NCBI RefSeq assembly: GCF_001444505.1
Contig: NZ_LNDJ01000035.1
Coordinates: 1 to 58,229 of the forward strand
Length of the DNA: 58,229 nucleotides
DNA from: Psychrobacter piscatorii
GTDB lineage: Bacteria > Pseudomonadota > Gammaproteobacteria > Pseudomonadales > Moraxellaceae
Reading direction: 5' to 3'
Numbering within the stretch: the stretch's first letter is position 1; each line of letters begins with the position of its first letter. Below, piece by piece: positions 56,120 to 58,229 of this stretch. The position numbers and the translations under genes are program-made. The notes beneath the pieces were generated by a model. The model saw nothing but the letters and a program-made list of their open reading frames with translations, ran no database searches and had not been told where the DNA came from.

Positions 56120-57796
56120 TCATTCAGTGTACAAAGTCGGCAGCTGGATATCAGCGGCATTAAGATAAGCGTTAAAAGCAAGTGGCGTACCGCAGCTTTG
56201 CATGAGTGCGGCCAATGACTGTACATAACTGTTGGCAGCTTGCGCTTGCTCAGTACGTGCTTTGAGCGATTGCGTTTGTGCTTGTACCACATCGACTGTG
56301 GTATTCACGCCTTCTTGTAGTCCTAAGCGGCGTAATCTTAACACTTCTGCAGCCAAATCAACGTTACTTTGTAGCGCTTGATAGCGTGATTGAGCATTAT
56401 TAACATCGTGCCAGTTTTTTTCTACCAGCAGTAGCAAGTTGTCGCTGACTTCAATCTCAGAAAGATCTGCTTGACGTATTTGAGCATTGCTTGATGCCAA
56501 TGACGCGGTTTTATCCAGTCCGCCCCATAGCTTCCAACTGGCAGAGATACCAGCGACCCAGCTTGGGTCTTTTTCGAGCTGACCATAACCATATAGCAAG
56601 ACTGTCGGCTTGTAGCCAGTATCTGATAATGCATGCAACTGCTGAGCCTGCGCGCGTTTGGCGGCGACCTTTTGTAATCCTGGATGATTATTCAGTGCCA
56701 AATCCTGAAAATAGCTAACATCCGGTAGGGGACGGCTAGAGACAAATAATGGCGTTGTCGGCTTAATACGGTAATCAGTACGTAGCAATCGCTGTAGCGC
56801 AATCATGGCTAAGCGCGCGTCATTATTGGCATTGACGGATTCGCTTTTGGCATCGGCAAGCGCAGACTGTGCTTCTAGTCTATCGACGCGCGAAATAAAG
56901 CCTTCTTCAAACAAGCGTTCTGCCATATGATCCGTTTGCTGCAAGGTATCGTAAGCATCCTCACGTAAGTAAGCGGCAATGATCGCCAATTGGGCCTTAA
57001 AATACCGTTCAATTAACGTATTATAGAGCTCGTTTTTATCAAGGATGCTATCGGCGACTGCTTCTTGTGTGCGTGCATCTGAGGCGCCAGTCAATGCGTC
57101 CGTACGTCCAGCTGTATAAATAGGCCAGACCACACCAAGACCTGCGCCCGTCGTCGATCCTGAGCGCTTAATATTATAAGAGTCTGGAATTCGCTCACCG
57201 ACCAACTCCCCAAAGTTTGGTAAATCTGGCAGGTCTGCAATCGGAGGAACCGCGTTATCGACGGTATTATTTACTTCGTTGACGATACCGTTTCTAAGAG
57301 ACGATAGATCTATATCCTCATCAAGATGGTAAGCACTGGCAGAGACGCGCGCAAATACGAGGGGGTTGTCGATGGTTCTGAGGGCGTCAGTTTGGTATTC
57401 GCTGGCAGCGATGGCTGCTTGATTGGCCGCTATTTTGGGCGAGACTTGAACCAAAAGCTTTTGCGCTTGTTCTAGGCTTAAAAAGCTAGAGACTTCTAAT
57501 GGATAGCTATTATCCACGGCTTTGTGTGTGATTGGATCGATAAGGGTGTTTAATGCACTGTGCTCAGCATGAGTCTCTGCTAATGTATGACTAGGTGCCA
57601 TTGCTGTCTGAGCTGTCTGAGCTGTCTGATTATTAATCTGACCATCGGCATCCACAATTTTTGTCACAGTCACCGGTGTCATGTCATCTGATGATTCTAT
57701 ATTATCTGAGCCCGTGCTCGCATAAGTCACTATAGGGCCGCTCATGAGTGCAACTGTCATCATAGCAGTCGGTAGCGCTGATAAAGTGAATTTCAT
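56120..57796 (-). CDS. TolC-family outer membrane efflux protein
   Basis: A 558-residue outer-membrane channel. An N-terminal signal peptide (about 1-27, ending TYASTG) is followed by a low-complexity, Thr-rich segment. Two TolC repeats then appear, with LLVQVSPKIAANQAAIAASEY and ELYNTLIERYFKAQLAI in the first half and LQEGVNTTVDVVQAQTQSLKARTE in the second. A polar insert (about 165-200) is rich in Asp and Pro. The ribosome binding site is weak. First gene of the probable exporter operon on this strand. Confidence 0.88.
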   Translation of the reverse strand: MKFTLSALPTAMMTVALMSGPIVTYASTGSDNIESSDDMTPVTVTKIVDADGQINNQTAQTAQTAMAPSHTLAETHAEHSALNTLIDPITHKAVDNSYPLEVSSFLSLEQAQKLLVQVSPKIAANQAAIAASEYQTDALRTIDNPLVFARVSASAYHLDEDIDLSSLRNGIVNEVNNTVDNAVPPIADLPDLPNFGELVGERIPDSYNIKRSGSTTGAGLGVVWPIYTAGRTDALTGASDARTQEAVADSILDKNELYNTLIERYFKAQLAIIAAYLREDAYDTLQQTDHMAERLFEEGFISRVDRLEAQSALADAKSESVNANNDARLAMIALQRLLRTDYRIKPTTPLFVSSRPLPDVSYFQDLALNNHPGLQKVAAKRAQAQQLHALSDTGYKPTVLLYGYGQLEKDPSWVAGISASWKLWGGLDKTASLASSNAQIRQADLSEIEVSDNLLLLVEKNWHDVNNAQSRYQALQSNVDLAAEVLRLRRLGLQEGVNTTVDVVQAQTQSLKARTEQAQAANSYVQSLAALMQSCGTPLAFNAYLNAADIQLPTLYTE

Positions 57797-58229
57797 AAGT
57801 CACATAAGCCATTAATTAGAATGTAAGGTATTATAAAATAACGGACATCATCAATAGATTTTATCGCTCAGAATATAAAGCGGTCATACTATTATAAACG
57901 ATTTGCTAGCAAGCGAATAAATGATGCTGAAATAAAGTATTTGTACTGAAATATCAGAATGCTTTTTAATAAAGTGCGTGCTAATACGAAAGCGCTAAAA
58001 ACGTATCATTCAAAATAAGGCGTACACTGTATAGCCACAATGGTGACGGGTCAATGCTCAGTATTCTGCTATTCTCTATTGTGTCATCCCTAGCGGTATG
58101 ATAGAGGTTTGAGCTGTTTTTTAAATATTCGTTTATAAGTAACATCATAGCGAATAAGACGTCTTAGAGTTAACCAATTTAAATTAACGTGCTGTTATTT
58201 TTATCATTAGGGCGTGTTGAACATTCGAC
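57797..58229. other. Right-edge noncoding region
   Basis: About 430 bp upstream of the tolC-like gene, AT-rich, with no supportable gene and no clear hairpin. It should hold the promoter of the exporter operon; none could be named with confidence. Confidence 0.35.

Noticed and set aside
1..58229. CRISPR array, prophage, toxin-antitoxin pair or restriction system
   Set aside because: No regular spaced repeats, phage structural genes, toxin-antitoxin gene pairs or methyltransferase motifs were seen in any frame.

Overview
The window looks like chromosomal DNA of a gammaproteobacterium of the family Moraxellaceae, most likely Psychrobacter. This is inferred from AT-leaning base use, an Acinetobacter/Psychrobacter-like gene set (a split FimV, scattered type II secretion genes, leuCD-lipoprotein-leuB) and protein motifs, not from a database search. 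It reads mostly as ordinary core genome. There is no prophage, CRISPR array, IS transposase or rRNA operon.

Regions. 1-8 kb: sodium/proline symporter putP, then a LysR regulator divergent from leuC-leuD-(lipoprotein)-leuB. 8-12 kb: an L,D-transpeptidase lipoprotein, infA, truA and a type I asparaginase. 12-19 kb: a FimV polar hub encoded by two in-frame genes, queA, dinB, a small unknown protein and tRNA-Leu(CAA). 19-29 kb: ferredoxin-NADP reductase, trmO, gspE, tatD, a TetR regulator and the minor pseudopilin operon gspHIJK. 29-36 kb: a FabR/DesT-like TetR regulator, a dGTPase, a His-rich lipoprotein, ychF and a UvrD/Rep-type helicase. 35-42 kb: a DadA-like oxidase with RidA, a decayed enoyl-CoA hydratase, a VOC protein divergent from a LysR gene, and glycerate kinase with a GntP permease. 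42-45 kb: rpsF-rpsR-rplI with a recognisable S6:S18 leader, and a GYF/RDD membrane protein. 45-51 kb: ppsA divergent from its regulator ppsR, and the soluble transhydrogenase sthA. 51-58 kb: a probable operon tolC - brkB - hlyD - two ABC-2 permeases, with no ATPase in it.

How genes work together. leuCDB carry out the isomerase and dehydrogenase steps of leucine synthesis. GspE powers, and GspHIJK form the tip of, a type II secretion pseudopilus whose other parts lie elsewhere. DadA-like oxidase plus RidA fits imine production followed by imine hydrolysis. GntP permease plus glycerate kinase fits uptake and phosphorylation of glycerate. PpsR switches PpsA on and off.

Most notable: FimV split at a single in-frame TAA followed by a strong ribosome binding site; two copies of a 107-bp element with inverted ends (12101-12207 and 36863-36969, opposite orientations) that looks like a MITE; a GspH prepilin with an unusually long Cys-containing leader; hairpins next to putP, rpsF, tRNA-Leu and ppsA; and a crotonase remnant broken by a 13-bp tandem duplication. 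I found no convincing new multi-gene system.
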